From NCBI GenBank assembly GCA_022432975.1, contig CM039508.1, positions 52,249,436-52,313,435 on the forward strand: 64,000 nucleotides of DNA, read 5' to 3'. This document shows, piece by piece, positions 63,401 through 64,000 of this stretch. Numbering within the stretch: position 1 is the first letter of the stretch; every line of letters begins with the position of its first letter. The translations under genes and the position numbers were made by a program. Source of the DNA: Begonia masoniana (taxonomy: Eukaryota > Streptophyta > Magnoliopsida > Cucurbitales > Begoniaceae). The notes under the pieces are model-generated. The model had not been told where the DNA came from. It worked only from the letters and a program-made list of their open reading frames with translations, and searched no databases.

Positions 63401-63966
63401 CTCAATCATGCTAAGAATGGTGTAGATATTGTTTCCGGAACCAGGGTAAAATTCTCCAAATATTCGATTTGACTATTCTAACAACAAGTAATATGGTACA
63501 GTTTGGCTATTGGTGTTTAATGTAAGTCATGCATATTGCACTGGTACATTGACATAGACACTCACATAATTAATTTTATAAACGCTCCCTTATACACATT
63601 TCTGTATCTAAAAGAAATTTAACACAAGAAGCGTAGTGGAAGTGTTTTCGCTATGAATGACCTATTGACATAAGAGTGGCAGCAGCTACTAACCGTGCGA
63701 GTTTGTGTTTTAGGTTCGAACCCATTTTGCAAGGCCCAATTGGAAGAAGGTGTTGTCGAAACTTTGCTCTAAGCATTGCAGTGCGAGGATAGGTGAGGCT
63801 GGTTGATTTGGTTTTTGATGTGGATGTTGTAATACTAATTGAAATTATGAATCAGGGGTGTTTTACTGTGGAGCACCAGTACTGGCCAAAGAACTCAGCA
63901 ACCTCTGCTATCGAGTTCAATCAGAAAGGATCGACCAAGTTCGACTTCCACAAGGAGCATTTCTAA
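57404..63966 (+). CDS. RBOHE: RBOHE-type respiratory burst NADPH oxidase, frame broken by one-base indels
   Basis: Plasma-membrane enzyme that passes electrons from NADPH through FAD and haem to make superoxide. Exons: 57404-58067, 58245-58404, 58614-58662, 59394-59506, 60448-60872, 61086-61470, 61564-61659, 61849-61964, 62441-62608, 62691-62850, 63032-63229, 63317-63445, 63714-63792, 63856-63966. Visible parts are the Ser-rich N-terminus with two QFS(H/Q)ELKAE copies, an EF-hand ([12 protein letters not shown]), the ferric-reductase membrane region, the FAD site [12 protein letters not shown], and the NADPH sites [10 protein letters not shown] and VGLGIGATP. Splice sites are all usable. The frame breaks near 57431, 57523, 57815, 57860, 59493, 60556, 61169 and 63911, each by a single-base change in length. 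It is either a recent pseudogene or a real gene with sequence errors. The RBOHE subclass comes from the [14 protein letters not shown] and [19 protein letters not shown] blocks. The start ATG is uncertain. Confidence 0.85.
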
Positions 63967-64000
63967 GTCAATGGGTGCGAATATACGCATTGTTTTTGGC

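Overview
This is nuclear DNA from a flowering plant, most likely a rosid eudicot (a cucurbit-like genome is a guess, not shown). The signs are many short GT-AG exons, AT-rich introns, plant-only gene families, LTR retrotransposons, a Cassandra-type TRIM and a fragment of plastid DNA. Exon boundaries below were placed by hand from splice signals, reading phase and recalled family alignments.

Layout. 1-3723: the 3' part of a decayed Ty3/gypsy retrotransposon, apparently lying in the first intron of the next gene. 3976-10587 (+): MPA1-type M1 aminopeptidase with 31 visible exons, two of them microexons (5 and 12 nt). 13789-15890 (+): proline/serine-rich protein of the plant 'hydroxyproline-rich glycoprotein-like' family. 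16704-18208 (+): nucleus-encoded C-terminal half of mitochondrial ribosomal protein L2. 18743-22350 (-): signal peptide peptidase-like protease with a PA domain. 23912-27095 (-): cytosolic-type tyrosyl-tRNA synthetase. 28251-29925 (-): neprosin-domain protein. 30398-34618 (-): plastid-type S1-domain RNA-binding protein with one frame break.

36061-42406 is a retroelement cluster. It holds a copia element with near-identical LTRs and a 5-bp target duplication, a complete Cassandra TRIM whose LTRs carry 5S rRNA-like sequence, and a small element with inverted termini. An indel-rich second copy of the Cassandra region sits inside the copia element and may be an assembly artefact. 44890-53796 (+): LRR receptor-like pseudokinase; its intron 11 holds a deleted gypsy element of about 5 kb that starts 8 bases from the splice donor. 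54973-55222: nuclear copy of plastid psaA. 57404-63966 (+): RBOHE-type NADPH oxidase whose exons and splice sites all survive but whose frame is broken by several one-base indels.

The genes are unrelated housekeeping or signalling genes and do not form a pathway. From memory, the order MPA1 / proline-rich / SPPL / LRR kinase resembles the Arabidopsis At1g63 region, so this looks like an ancestral syntenic block expanded by retroelements. I found no wholly new biological system. The strongest leads are the microexon pair, the duplicated noisy segment inside the copia element, the splice-site-adjacent retroelement, and the clustered one-base indels in the oxidase gene.
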